From: Chlorobium sp.
Lineage (GTDB): Bacteria; Bacteroidota; Chlorobiia; Chlorobiales; Chlorobiaceae
Length of the DNA stretch: 64,000 bases
Direction of reading: 5' to 3'
NCBI GenBank assembly: GCA_005843825.1
Contig: SZXX01000015.1
Coordinates: 1-64,000, forward strand
The translations under genes were made by a program, and so were the position numbers. Shown here piece after piece: positions 51,630 to 61,022 of the stretch. Position 1 is the stretch's first letter; each line of letters opens with the position of its first letter. Below the pieces are notes generated by a model. The model did not search any database. It saw only the letters and a program-made list of their open reading frames with translations, and was not told the origin of the DNA.

Positions 51630-53075
51630 TCAGGCAGACAAAAAAGTCAGCATAAATTTTGTTCCAATATTCGGTGTGCTTTGCACTGCTAAAGTTATCT
51701 GCTGAAGATCAGCAAGTTTTTTTACAATAGAGAGACCTACTCCAACACCTCCGGTTTGAGAGTTTCTCGACTCATCAACACGATAAAACCTGTCAAAAAT
51801 CTTCGGTATATTTTTTTCCGGGATTCCGATACCCTGATCAGCAATACAACAGGTAATAACACTCTCATTATGCTCAATGGCAATTTTTATTGCTGAACTG
51901 GCCGGAGAATATTTGATTGCGTTCGAAAGAAGATTCTCAAAAATCATTTCAAGCATTGCGTGGTCCGCATTAACCCGCTCTTTTTCAGCCCCCTCCACCC
52001 TGATTGAAATATCTTTTGCAACTGCAGCAGCCTGCATCCTTGCGACTACATCGTCAATAAGCTGCGGAAGTAGTATCTCCTCAATATTTGGACTGATTTT
52101 GTTCCCTTCATAAAGGGCAAGGACTAGAAGTTTATCGATTATTCGCTTCATCCGGTTTAATTCGATAAGGCAGAACTGGACTCTGGCCTCATAGTGCTCT
52201 ATCTCTCTTGGTTTGCGTATCAGAACTTCCAGTGTGCCTTTAACGACTGACAGCGGGGTGTTCAGTTCGTGTGATGCATCAGCCGTAAACTGCTGCTCGC
52301 GCAGGAATGCGTCCTGTAAACGGTCAAGCAGGGCATTGATGGTCAGTGATAAACGATGCAGTTCATCCTGATTGAGGGGAAGAGGTATACGCTGATTAAG
52401 GTTTGTCTTTGTGATTTTTTCAGCAGTCTTGATAACATCATCAATCGGCTTAATGCTTTCTCCGGCAATAAAGCGGGTCACAACAAAAAGAATCAGAATA
52501 ATAACTGGAAATGAAAAGAGAAAGATGAACTGTAATTCCTCCAGGAACGCCAGCGCATTCACAAGAGAATGAGCAACAATAAGATAGCCTTTCGTGACAC
52601 CATCAGGATTTACAAGGGGTACTTGCAGGTGCCGTAACATCGACCCGTCAACCATGCCGTTAAAGTATACGGGGTCTGAGTTGCCGGTTTTACAAATCAG
52701 TGTTTTGCTGGAAAGATTTTCTGATTTCCGGAGAACCCTTCCTTGATTGTCGACCAGTTGAATAAATTCAAGATCGATATCAAAATTCATTTGTCTTATT
52801 TTTTTTTCTTTATAGTTCTCGTCGTCATCATCAAATTTATTTGCGTGCGCAAGATCATTAAAATCGCGGCCTTTCAGTTTTAAGTTCGATATTTCCTCGG
52901 TCATCTCATACATCAGAGCATTATCGTTATGACTGGAAACAGCTCTATCAACCAGGAATAAAATCCCGCAGAAAATAAGTCCTATCAAGAGTGATGTTGC
53001 GACGGTATAGTGTATCGCAATACGGTTACGCAAACTTATCCGGAAAAGTCTTTTGTCTAGTGCTTTAATGCTCAT
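51630..53075 (-). CDS. Sensor histidine kinase
   Basis: A 481-residue membrane kinase. TM1 is at about 22-43 and TM2 at about 183-203, enclosing a periplasmic sensor region of 140 residues that includes an unusual acidic DDDDENYKEKK stretch. A HAMP domain follows. The HisKA box is FTADASHELNTPLSVVKGTL with phospho-acceptor His269. The ATPase domain has MIFENLLSNAIKYSP, CIADQGIGIPE and GGVGVGLSIVKKL. Its start overlaps the response regulator stop as ATGA. The signal sensed is unknown. Confidence 0.93.
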   Translation of the reverse strand: MSIKALDKRLFRISLRNRIAIHYTVATSLLIGLIFCGILFLVDRAVSSHNDNALMYEMTEEISNLKLKGRDFNDLAHANKFDDDDENYKEKKIRQMNFDIDLEFIQLVDNQGRVLRKSENLSSKTLICKTGNSDPVYFNGMVDGSMLRHLQVPLVNPDGVTKGYLIVAHSLVNALAFLEELQFIFLFSFPVIILILFVVTRFIAGESIKPIDDVIKTAEKITKTNLNQRIPLPLNQDELHRLSLTINALLDRLQDAFLREQQFTADASHELNTPLSVVKGTLEVLIRKPREIEHYEARVQFCLIELNRMKRIIDKLLVLALYEGNKISPNIEEILLPQLIDDVVARMQAAAVAKDISIRVEGAEKERVNADHAMLEMIFENLLSNAIKYSPASSAIKIAIEHNESVITCCIADQGIGIPEKNIPKIFDRFYRVDESRNSQTGGVGVGLSIVKKLADLQQITLAVQSTPNIGTKFMLTFLSA

Positions 53076-53758
53076 AACAGGTCTTGTTCACGCACGACGT
53101 AGCCTATGCCATAGATGGTTTGAATAATCTTTCTTCCTCCCGCTTTTTCTAATTTTCTTCGTATAAATGTGATAAAAACGTCAACTACGGAAGTGTCAGA
53201 TTCTGGCGGGATTTCCCAAACCTCTTGGAGAATGCGATTTCTCGTGCATACACTGTCCATGTTGTGAACAAGGTATTCGAGCAAGGAAAATTCCTTTGGT
53301 GTAAAGATGATCTCTTTCGAATCGAAAAATACCTGATGGCTCAGGGTATTAATCGTGAGTTTTCCAACAGTGAGCGTATTCTCCTCTTTCAGGCTTTTTT
53401 TGAGCTGAGCATTAATTCGAACCAGCAGTTCCTCAAATTCAAAAGGTTTTTTGATGTAGTCATTCGCGCCTGCTTCGAAACCGATGAGAAGGTCGTCCAG
53501 ATTTTTTTTTGCAGTAAGAAATATTATCGGCACCATACTTCCTGTCTTTCGAATCTGATTGCATACCTCAATGCCACTCAAAACAGGAATCATCCAGTCA
53601 AGTATGATCAGGCTGTAGGTATTGCTCAAAGCCATATCAAGTCCGCTTTTCCCATCACTGGCGATATCAACGGAATATGATGCCTCTTCGAGTCCTTCTT
53701 TAAGAAAACTCGTTATTCCCGGTTCGTCATCGACGATGAGCAGCTTCATATTTTTCAT
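53072..53758 (-). CDS. OmpR/PhoB-family response regulator
   Basis: The track starts at 53974, but the receiver domain begins at MKNMKLLIVDDEPGITSFLK (ATG at 53758, or 53749), leaving 228 or 225 residues, normal for the family; the upstream 72 codons are not receiver-like. Numbered from 53749, the phospho-acceptor is Asp51 in IILDWMIPVLSG; the switch Thr is in IFLTAKKNL, and KKPFEFEELLVRI follows. The C-terminal winged helix ends YGIGYVVREQDLL. It is translated with the kinase. Target genes are unknown; the GH65/phosphoketolase cluster lies directly upstream on the same strand. Confidence 0.93.
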   Translation of the reverse strand: MKNMKLLIVDDEPGITSFLKEGLEEASYSVDIASDGKSGLDMALSNTYSLIILDWMIPVLSGIEVCNQIRKTGSMVPIIFLTAKKNLDDLLIGFEAGANDYIKKPFEFEELLVRINAQLKKSLKEENTLTVGKLTINTLSHQVFFDSKEIIFTPKEFSLLEYLVHNMDSVCTRNRILQEVWEIPPESDTSVVDVFITFIRRKLEKAGGRKIIQTIYGIGYVVREQDLL

Positions 53759-53968
53759 AAGAGGTTGAGTGTTCAATAGATGGTAGTTTCTGAATTGTAA
53801 CCCTGAGTTGTATCCTTCATTATCAGATGTAAATATAATCAATAAGGGTATGTAAAAATTCTCGGATTCTTGCAAAATCATTAAGTAATGCTTAAAAAAC
53901 TCGTTGATCACCTGAGCATTAACCGTGATTCCTTCTCTCATTCGAGGATACACCCGTTTCTCTCCTTC

Positions 53969-54016
53969 TGTCATTCCGATACGAAGTCAGGAATCTATCT
54001 TGTTTCCAATTCGAGA
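53969..54016. repeat. Dispersed repeat, copy at the 3' end of the GH65 gene
   Basis: TGTCATTCCGATACGAAGTC, then AGGAATCTATCTTGTTTCCA and ATTCGAG. It matches the copy at 57281 in the same orientation, except that the other copy has 17 extra bases in the middle. The repeat overlaps the GH65 stop codon at 53995, so the last six residues (LELETR) and stop of that protein come from repeat sequence. Confidence 0.85.
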
Positions 54017-57000
54017 TACCTTCCTTTGCTCAATTGAAACACACAGGTAGTGTTGCTGATTAATTCACAAATCTTGTCATCGATACTTAAAGAGATCGGT
54101 GGCGCTGAGCTGTCACTTCCATGGATGGTGAGCGAGTCGTGAGTCAGTCGAAGATAGAGTGAATGTCCGCGGTAGCGGATTCGCATGTCGAGGCGTTCTA
54201 TTTCCCTCGGTAATTCAGGATGAAGTCGAAGAACATTGTCTCTTACCTCTATACCTGTCAACACTCGCTGTACAAAATCAATGGTGCCGGCCATAGCTCC
54301 AAGGTGGACGCCCTCTGCTGTTGTTCCATGCTGAATATCGCCCACGTCACTCTGCAGTGCCTCCGCAAAAAAATGCATCGCACGCGGCCGGTCAGAACGC
54401 GCCAGTACCCAGGCAGACACAACACGGGAAAGTGTTGAACCCTGACTCGAACGATCAACATAGTACCCGATGTTTCGTGGAATGGTTTCGTATTCAAAAG
54501 GATAACCCAGACGTTTAAACAACTCTCCGATCTCTTCAGCAGAAAAGAGGTAGAATAACATCAGCACGTCTGGCTGTTTGGAGAGCTTGTAACGGTTGGC
54601 AGAATCGTTCTCCTGCTCAAGAATGAGGTCGAGACGCTGAATATTCCCGTAACGGGTCCGGTAGTCATCCAGGTTAATCTCTTGCAGATTTTCGTAGCCC
54701 TCGAACTGACTGATGATGCCATTATCCTGAAACGGCACATAGATCCGTCGGCTGATATCCTCCCATCGCACGATTTCCTCCGCCGATATGGCAAGCTGGG
54801 TTGTGATCTCAGCACGACGGCCATCGGAAAGCAGATCAAGCACCTCAAGAGCCCTGCAGAAGACCCATACGGCCATGATGTTGGTATAGGCATTGTTATT
54901 GAGGCCAGGTATTGCAGAATCAGGATAGGCATCGTGAAACTCGTCAGGTCCCATCACTCCATGAATCTCGTAGCGCTCTCTATCGGGATTGAAGAGAGCG
55001 ATGCTCGACCAGAAGATGGCGATATCCAGGATCATCTCTGCCCCGTAAGAGTAGAGGAACTCGACATCATGCGTAACCTGATAGTAATGCCATACATTAT
55101 GAACGATTGCACTGCCTACATGGCGTTGCAAAAAAGAGTTATCAGGCACCCAGCGCTGCGACCGCGGATTCAGGTTGAACTTCTGGGTCTCTTCCTGACC
55201 GTCGCTTCCACTCTGCCAGGGGAACATCGCCCCCTTATATCCTGCCTCTTTTGCAGCAGCGCGAGCCTCTTTCAGACGCCGATAACGATACATCAGAAGC
55301 GATCGTGTGATTTCAGGCATACGAAAATTGAAAAACGGGAAGATGAACAGTTCATCCCAGAATATATGACCCTGATAGGCTTCCCCTGTCCAGCCTCGCG
55401 CCGGAATTCCTGTGTCGAGTCCGATTGAGTTGGGTGATACTGCCTGCAGCAGGTGAAACGTGTTCAGGCGAAGGAGCATCGGGGCGTTTAACGGTAACGT
55501 TTGCGTCGTTCGTATAGCAATGTCAAAACGATGCCACAGGTACTTCCAGGTTAACAGATGCTCCCCGAGGACGGCAGTAAAGCGACCGGCATTGGCGATT
55601 GACCTGTGTGCCTCAAATCCGCACTCCGAAATGGCAAGATCGCGTGCGGTATAGAATGTGGATACTTTTTCCAGAATCAGTGTCTCACCTTGTTTGAGAT
55701 CGACATCAAATTCCTCGGCGATGTATTCCGGCTCCTCAAAATGACGGCGCTCAACATTGAGAAGCTCTCCATTGAGGAATGCCTGTGTTCGTGCCAGCTC
55801 CGCGACATGAATATTAGACTGATTTGTACGCACCAGCATGAACACTCCATCTTCACCGGCGGAAGAGCTTGCAACAGGTTCCAGGTGCTTGTTCCTGAAT
55901 TTATCGTAGAGCTTCGCACCTGCATTGACGATCCGTCCATCGATAGCCGATCGCACTGTGACTCCTGCCGACCAGTTTTCAGCGGTTAACGTCAGTTCCA
56001 GTGCGCCAAGATGCATACTGCTCATTGATACAAGAGATCGCTCTTTGAGCGTAGTGCGTCGGCCCGGAGCGTCCTCGAAGCAGATGCTTCGCAGTAACAT
56101 CCCTCCCCGCAGATCAAGTTCCTGGTGGTAGGACAAAAGTGTAACATTTCCTGGATCGAACCACTCCTTTCCGTCAATCCGAAACTTGAGCATGAGCCAG
56201 TTGGGGAAATTCACGATATCCTCATTTTCGATCACACGACCGGCAATCTCAGTGCATAGCCGATTGTAAATGCCGGCAAAATAGGTGCCCGGATAGTGAA
56301 TACCATCGGCTACCGACCCGACAGCAGCTCCGCGCATTGTGACATAGCCATTCCCAAGGGAACACAAGGCTTCACGGATACCTTCCTCGGCCGGATCAAA
56401 GCCATCAAACCAGAGTGACCAGGATGAAGATGATTGTGACTCTTCCGCACGAACTTGAGCCAGATCGGACACCACAATATCAGCACCGGCATCTCGTAGA
56501 GCACGGGCATGACCGTTACGATCAACACCAATGACGCAACCGAATAAACCGGCATGGCCGGCCTCAATCCCTGCAATCGCGTCCTCTATGACAACGGCAC
56601 GTAACGGTTCTACTCCGAGAAGCCTTGCCGCTTCCAGAAAACTATCCGGCGCAGGCTTTCCCTTGATGTTGAGACGGGTGATCTCTATTCCATCGATATG
56701 TGCGTCAAAAAGCTGCGACAGCCCGGCAGCCTCGAGTACTTCTCTACAATTATTACTCGATGAGGTGACCGCCGTTTTAATGTTGAGTGCACGAAGTTTT
56801 TGCACCAAAGCTACCGATGATTCATAAGCCTCGACACCCTCCTGTTCGATCAGTAACATGAAATACCGGTCTTTCAGATTGCCCAGCGCGCAAACACTTT
56901 GAACATCTGGACCGTCTACGGGTGATCCCCACGGGAGATCGATTCCGCGTGAACTGAGAAAAGCGGAGGCTCCATCGTACCGTGGTTTACCATCAACATG

Positions 57001-57198
57001 AAGCAGGTAGTCAGAATCTCTATCAAAAGGAACGAACGGGTAGCCGTTTATTGTGGCGCGTTGCTCGAGAAAATTGTCGAACAGCCGTTTCCATGCAGCG
57101 GCATGTAATTTCGCCGTGTTGGTCAGAACGCCATCAAGATCAAACAGAACTGCGTCATAGTCCTGAGGATAGAGTGTGATGGCAATGGAGATATCCAT
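53995..57198 (-). CDS. Fusion of beta-phosphoglucomutase (HAD) and GH65 disaccharide phosphorylase
   Basis: A 1067-residue fusion. Residues 1-250 are a HAD-IA phosphomutase: VLFDLDGVLTNTAKLHAAAW (nucleophile Asp20, acid/base Asp22), TSSSNN near 145, Lys181 in KGKPAPDSF and VIEDAIAGIEAG near 205. Residues about 258-1067 are a GH65 (alpha/alpha)6 phosphorylase: GNGYVTMRGA, then WDELFIFPFFNF and the proton donor in VMGPDEFHDAYP (Glu753). GH65 splits trehalose, kojibiose, maltose or nigerose with phosphate to beta-glucose-1-phosphate, which the first domain would turn into glucose-6-phosphate. The particular disaccharide is undetermined. Phosphoketolase and acetate kinase are encoded upstream. 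Confidence 0.92.
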   Translation of the reverse strand: MDISIAITLYPQDYDAVLFDLDGVLTNTAKLHAAAWKRLFDNFLEQRATINGYPFVPFDRDSDYLLHVDGKPRYDGASAFLSSRGIDLPWGSPVDGPDVQSVCALGNLKDRYFMLLIEQEGVEAYESSVALVQKLRALNIKTAVTSSSNNCREVLEAAGLSQLFDAHIDGIEITRLNIKGKPAPDSFLEAARLLGVEPLRAVVIEDAIAGIEAGHAGLFGCVIGVDRNGHARALRDAGADIVVSDLAQVRAEESQSSSSWSLWFDGFDPAEEGIREALCSLGNGYVTMRGAAVGSVADGIHYPGTYFAGIYNRLCTEIAGRVIENEDIVNFPNWLMLKFRIDGKEWFDPGNVTLLSYHQELDLRGGMLLRSICFEDAPGRRTTLKERSLVSMSSMHLGALELTLTAENWSAGVTVRSAIDGRIVNAGAKLYDKFRNKHLEPVASSSAGEDGVFMLVRTNQSNIHVAELARTQAFLNGELLNVERRHFEEPEYIAEEFDVDLKQGETLILEKVSTFYTARDLAISECGFEAHRSIANAGRFTAVLGEHLLTWKYLWHRFDIAIRTTQTLPLNAPMLLRLNTFHLLQAVSPNSIGLDTGIPARGWTGEAYQGHIFWDELFIFPFFNFRMPEITRSLLMYRYRRLKEARAAAKEAGYKGAMFPWQSGSDGQEETQKFNLNPRSQRWVPDNSFLQRHVGSAIVHNVWHYYQVTHDVEFLYSYGAEMILDIAIFWSSIALFNPDRERYEIHGVMGPDEFHDAYPDSAIPGLNNNAYTNIMAVWVFCRALEVLDLLSDGRRAEITTQLAISAEEIVRWEDISRRIYVPFQDNGIISQFEGYENLQEINLDDYRTRYGNIQRLDLILEQENDSANRYKLSKQPDVLMLFYLFSAEEIGELFKRLGYPFEYETIPRNIGYYVDRSSQGSTLSRVVSAWVLARSDRPRAMHFFAEALQSDVGDIQHGTTAEGVHLGAMAGTIDFVQRVLTGIEVRDNVLRLHPELPREIERLDMRIRYRGHSLYLRLTHDSLTIHGSDSSAPPISLSIDDKICELISNTTCVFQLSKGRYLELETR

Positions 57199-57280
57199 TG
57201 AGCGGCATTAGTGTTGGTTAATAAGCAAAGAAAACCATCAAGGGGCTTCGGGATCGGGAGCCCAACTTCAACCTGATTCC

Positions 57281-57346
57281 TGTCATTCCGATACGAAGTG
57301 AGGAATCTCTATTAGCACCGAATCTATCTTGCTCCCAATTCGAGCT
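57281..57346. repeat. Dispersed repeat, copy upstream of the GH65 gene
   Basis: TGTCATTCCGATACGAAGTG, AGGAATCT, a 17-base extra segment, then ATCTTGCTCCCAATTCGAG. It is in direct orientation to the copy at 53969, so the two repeats bracket the GH65 fusion gene. It lies in the 152-base gap between the phosphoketolase stop (57351) and the GH65 start (57198). Confidence 0.85.
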
Positions 57347-57350
57347 CCTA

Positions 57351-59750
57351 TTACTGCCCCCATTTCCAGTTCCGTATTTCAGGCATATCCTCACCATAGG
57401 TACGGATATACTCTTTATGGGCTATAAGACGCTCCTGTACATATTTTTTTACATACGCAGCCCTCTGTTGGAGGCGGGGGACACGATCAACGACATCGGC
57501 GACAAGATGGAATCGGTCAAGATCGTTCATAACCACCATATCGAACGGAGTGCTCGTCGTTCCCTCTTCCTTATAACCCCGAACATGCATATTATCATGA
57601 TTGGTTCTACGGTATGTCAGTCGGTGAATAAGCCATGGATAGCCGTGATAGGCAAAAATGATCGGCTTGTCGGCGGTGAAGATATCATCGAAATCCCGGT
57701 CCTTCAGGCCGTGAGGATGCTCTTCGGGAGGCTGAAGAGTCATGAGATCAACGACGTTGACAACACGAATCTTGAGGTCTGGAATTTTATTCCGTAAAAT
57801 ATCGACAGCAGCGAGGGTTTCAAGTGTTGGAACATCCCCTGCACAGGCCATGACCACATCCGGCTCACCATCCACAGTGTCATTTGATGCCCACTCCCAT
57901 ATTCCGACTCCGATCGTGCAGTGTTTTACGGCAGCTTCCATGTCGAGCCACTGCCATTCCGGCTGTTTACCGGCTACAATAACATTGATATAGTTGCGTG
58001 AACGCAGGCAGTGATCGGTGACCGACAGCAGCGTGTTCGCATCGGGTGGCAGATAGACCCGGATCACACCAGCTTTCTTGTTGACGACATGATCGATAAA
58101 ACCGGGATCCTGATGGGAAAAGCCGTTATGATCCTGTCGCCAGACATGCGAGGTCAGCAAATAGTTCAAAGATGCTATCGGACGGCGCCAGGGGATTTGA
58201 TAGTGGGTTATCTTCAGCCATTTTGCATGCTGATTGAACATCGAATCAATGATATGGATAAAGGCCTCATAGCAGGAAAAAAATCCATGACGTCCGGTCA
58301 GCAGATATCCTTCAAGCCAACCCTGGCAGGTATGCTCGGAGAGTATTTCCATGACTCGCCCACTGGGTGAAAGGTGATCGTCGTATGGCATGATCCGATC
58401 CATCCAGACACGGTCGGTAACCTCAAAGAGTGATCCAAGTCTGTTGGATGCAGTTTCGTCAGGTCCGAATACCCTGAAATTAGATGTTTGTTCGTTCATT
58501 TTCATGACATCCCGTAAAAACATCCCCATAACCCTTGTGGCTTCAGCCTCAACTGCACCCGGAGAAGGAACGGAAACAGCATACTCTCGATAATCGGGCA
58601 AATGCAATGGCTTCAGAAGAAGCCCGCCATTGGCATGAGGGTTATCTCCCATTCGTTTCTGCCCTTTTGGTGCAAGCTCCTTGAGTTCCGGTTTGAGTGT
58701 TCCTGACTGCGTGAAAAGCTCTTCAGGCCGGTAGCTTCGCATCCACTCTTCAAGCAATATGAGATGAGCAGGATTTTCACGAACTTCGCTAAAAGGAACC
58801 TGGTGCGAGCGCCAGAAATCCTCGGTTTTTTTGCCGTCAACCTCTTTCGGGCCGGTCCATCCTTTCGGGGAGCGCAAAATAATCATGGGCCAGCACGCTC
58901 TTTCCTGAACGCCAGGCCCCCTTGCTTTCCGTTGAATTCCTGCAATTTCATCAAGGCATGCATCAAGTGCGGCAGCCATAGCCTGATGCATGGTTTCAGG
59001 ATCCGAACCTTCAACAAAATATGGTCTGTACCCGTAGCCGTTCATCAACTTCTCAAGTTCATCGTGCGGTAAGCGGGCGAGAAGAGCTGGATTGGCGATT
59101 TTATAACCGTTCAGGTGCAGAATAGGCAGAACAGCTCCGTCACGGGCAGGATTAAGGAATTTGTTTGAATGCCATGATGTGGCAAGCGGGCCTGTTTCAG
59201 CTTCTCCGTCACCCACAACACAGGCAGCAACAAGATCAGGATTGTCAAAAACAGCCCCGAATGCATGGGAAAGTGAATACCCGAGCTCTCCACCTTCATG
59301 GATTGAGCCAGGGGTTTCAGGAGCAACATGGCTCGGAATTCCTCCGGGAAATGAAAACTGCCTGAACAGATTTTTTATACCGGCCTCATCTTCCGATATA
59401 TTAGGATAATATTCGCTGTAGGTACCTTCAAGCCATACATTTGCCACAATGGCAGGGCCGCCATGACCCGGTCCGGCAATGTAAATGACATCAAGGTTCC
59501 GCTCGCGGATCGCTCGGTTAAGATGCACGTAAATGAAATTGAGTCCCGGAGTGGTGCCCCAATGTCCGAGAAGCCGGGGTTTTACATGTTCAGGTTTCAG
59601 CGGTTCCTTGAGCAGAGGATTGTCCATCAGGTATATCTGTCCGACAGAGAGGTAGTTCGCTGCACGCCAGTATGCATTGATTGCCTGGAGTTCCTCTTGA
59701 GAAAGCGGTGTCAGAGGCACATTTTCTGCTGTTTGATTGCTTGTTATCAT
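57351..59750 (-). CDS. xfp: Phosphoketolase (Xfp/Xpk)
   Basis: A 799-residue thiamine-diphosphate enzyme. Family motifs are [40 protein letters not shown], the signature [35 protein letters not shown] and [12 protein letters not shown]. It cleaves xylulose-5-phosphate and often fructose-6-phosphate to acetyl-phosphate plus a shorter sugar phosphate. Length is normal. Acetate kinase lies 30 bases upstream in the same direction, the usual partner, which turns acetyl-phosphate into acetate and ATP. A sugar-phosphate source is encoded downstream by the GH65/HAD fusion. Confidence 0.96.
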   Translation of the reverse strand: MITSNQTAENVPLTPLSQEELQAINAYWRAANYLSVGQIYLMDNPLLKEPLKPEHVKPRLLGHWGTTPGLNFIYVHLNRAIRERNLDVIYIAGPGHGGPAIVANVWLEGTYSEYYPNISEDEAGIKNLFRQFSFPGGIPSHVAPETPGSIHEGGELGYSLSHAFGAVFDNPDLVAACVVGDGEAETGPLATSWHSNKFLNPARDGAVLPILHLNGYKIANPALLARLPHDELEKLMNGYGYRPYFVEGSDPETMHQAMAAALDACLDEIAGIQRKARGPGVQERACWPMIILRSPKGWTGPKEVDGKKTEDFWRSHQVPFSEVRENPAHLILLEEWMRSYRPEELFTQSGTLKPELKELAPKGQKRMGDNPHANGGLLLKPLHLPDYREYAVSVPSPGAVEAEATRVMGMFLRDVMKMNEQTSNFRVFGPDETASNRLGSLFEVTDRVWMDRIMPYDDHLSPSGRVMEILSEHTCQGWLEGYLLTGRHGFFSCYEAFIHIIDSMFNQHAKWLKITHYQIPWRRPIASLNYLLTSHVWRQDHNGFSHQDPGFIDHVVNKKAGVIRVYLPPDANTLLSVTDHCLRSRNYINVIVAGKQPEWQWLDMEAAVKHCTIGVGIWEWASNDTVDGEPDVVMACAGDVPTLETLAAVDILRNKIPDLKIRVVNVVDLMTLQPPEEHPHGLKDRDFDDIFTADKPIIFAYHGYPWLIHRLTYRRTNHDNMHVRGYKEEGTTSTPFDMVVMNDLDRFHLVADVVDRVPRLQQRAAYVKKYVQERLIAHKEYIRTYGEDMPEIRNWKWGQ

Positions 59751-59780
59751 CGTATTCTCAATGGTTAGATTTCATTTCGC

Positions 59781-61022
59781 TCAGAGATTCAGCTTTTTCA
59801 GGATTTTCATGGTATGGCGGGCAATCATCAACTCCTCGTTGGTTTTAATAATCCGTATTTCCACTTCTCCTCTTTTTTGTGATATAACGGATGAATTTTT
59901 ACTGTTTTTTCTTTTGTCAACCCTGATGCCAAGAAACTCGAGGCCGCTGCAGATTCGGCTTCTGATTTCGGAGGAGTGTTCACCAATTCCGCCGGTAAAG
60001 ACCAGGGTGTCGAGTCCTCCAAGGACAACGGAAAGAGCCCCGATATTTTTACGGGCCTGATAACAAAAAAGCTCAATAGCCTGTTTCGCAGCATCGTCAA
60101 CCTGTTCAGCATTGAGCAGTTCTCTCATGTCGTCAGTGCTCCCGGAAACTCCGAGCAGTCCGGACTGACGGTTCACCATCTCTTTGATTGCCCGAGGGGT
60201 CATCTTGTTCTGTTGCAGCAGAAACAGAATCACTCCGGGATCAAGATCGCCGGTACGAGTACTCATTACCAGTCCTCCAGCCGGTGAAAACCCCATTGTG
60301 GTTTCAATGCTTTTTCCGTTTTTAACTGCTGCCATGCTGGCTCCATGACCAAGATGAGCCAGAATAATCCGCTTTTTCACTGCCTCGGCGCCAAGTTGAC
60401 GTTTGAGCTCAAGAAGGATATACTCATAAGAAAGGCCATGAAACCCGTAACGCTGAACACCCTCTTTCCGAACTGATTCGGGAAGCGCATAAAGCTTTGC
60501 AACATCAGGTATGTTGGAGTGAAACGAGGTGTCAAAACAGGTCACCTGAAGAGTTTCTGGAAATAGCCCGGCTACATGCCTGACTGCATTTATTGCTTGA
60601 GGAAGATGCTCGGGAGCATAAGGGCTCAGAGTATCGAGTGCAGTAATAAGTTCAGGTGTCACAATCTGCGGTGCTGAAAAGAGGGGGCCTCCATGCACTA
60701 TGCGATGACCTACAGCATCAGGGTTTCGTCCCTCATTCTGTGCCAGGATCCATGAAAAGACATAATCGCATGCGGCATCATGGTTTTCGGTCGCAACACA
60801 CTCACTTTTTATGGAGTTTCCTTGTTTGTCCTGAACAGAAAACCGACCATCCCTGTTGCCGATTCTGGTCAGTGAACCTGAAAAAACAAGCCGTTCAGCG
60901 TTACCGACCTCATACCATGCAAACTTTATACTTGATGATCCGGTGTTTAAGGCTATAATTTTTTTTGACAATTGCATAGAGGGCTGAACATATTTGCATT
61001 TTTGTTTGATACTCGATCTCAT
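59781..61022 (-). CDS. ackA: Acetate kinase
   Basis: A 413-residue ASKHA kinase. Motifs are IIALNTGSSSIKFAWY, VGHRIVHGGPLFSAPQ, CFDTSFHSNIPDVAKLYALP, RYGFHGLSYEYI, LAHLGHGASMAAVKNG with STRTGDLDPGVI, and LVFTGGIGEHSSEIRSR. It interconverts acetyl-phosphate plus ADP with acetate plus ATP. The ATG at 61022 overlaps the stop of the Mg2+ ATPase as ATGA; the ATG at 60977 (MQLSKKIIALN) is closer to the family's usual start. Either way the enzyme is whole. No phosphotransacetylase gene is adjacent, which fits supply of acetyl-phosphate by phosphoketolase. Confidence 0.95.
   Translation of the reverse strand: MRSSIKQKCKYVQPSMQLSKKIIALNTGSSSIKFAWYEVGNAERLVFSGSLTRIGNRDGRFSVQDKQGNSIKSECVATENHDAACDYVFSWILAQNEGRNPDAVGHRIVHGGPLFSAPQIVTPELITALDTLSPYAPEHLPQAINAVRHVAGLFPETLQVTCFDTSFHSNIPDVAKLYALPESVRKEGVQRYGFHGLSYEYILLELKRQLGAEAVKKRIILAHLGHGASMAAVKNGKSIETTMGFSPAGGLVMSTRTGDLDPGVILFLLQQNKMTPRAIKEMVNRQSGLLGVSGSTDDMRELLNAEQVDDAAKQAIELFCYQARKNIGALSVVLGGLDTLVFTGGIGEHSSEIRSRICSGLEFLGIRVDKRKNSKNSSVISQKRGEVEIRIIKTNEELMIARHTMKILKKLNL

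Noticed and set aside
53759-53974. 72-codon extension of the response regulator
   Set aside because: No receiver-like sequence and partly made of the dispersed repeat; the receiver starts at MKNMKLLIVDDEP.
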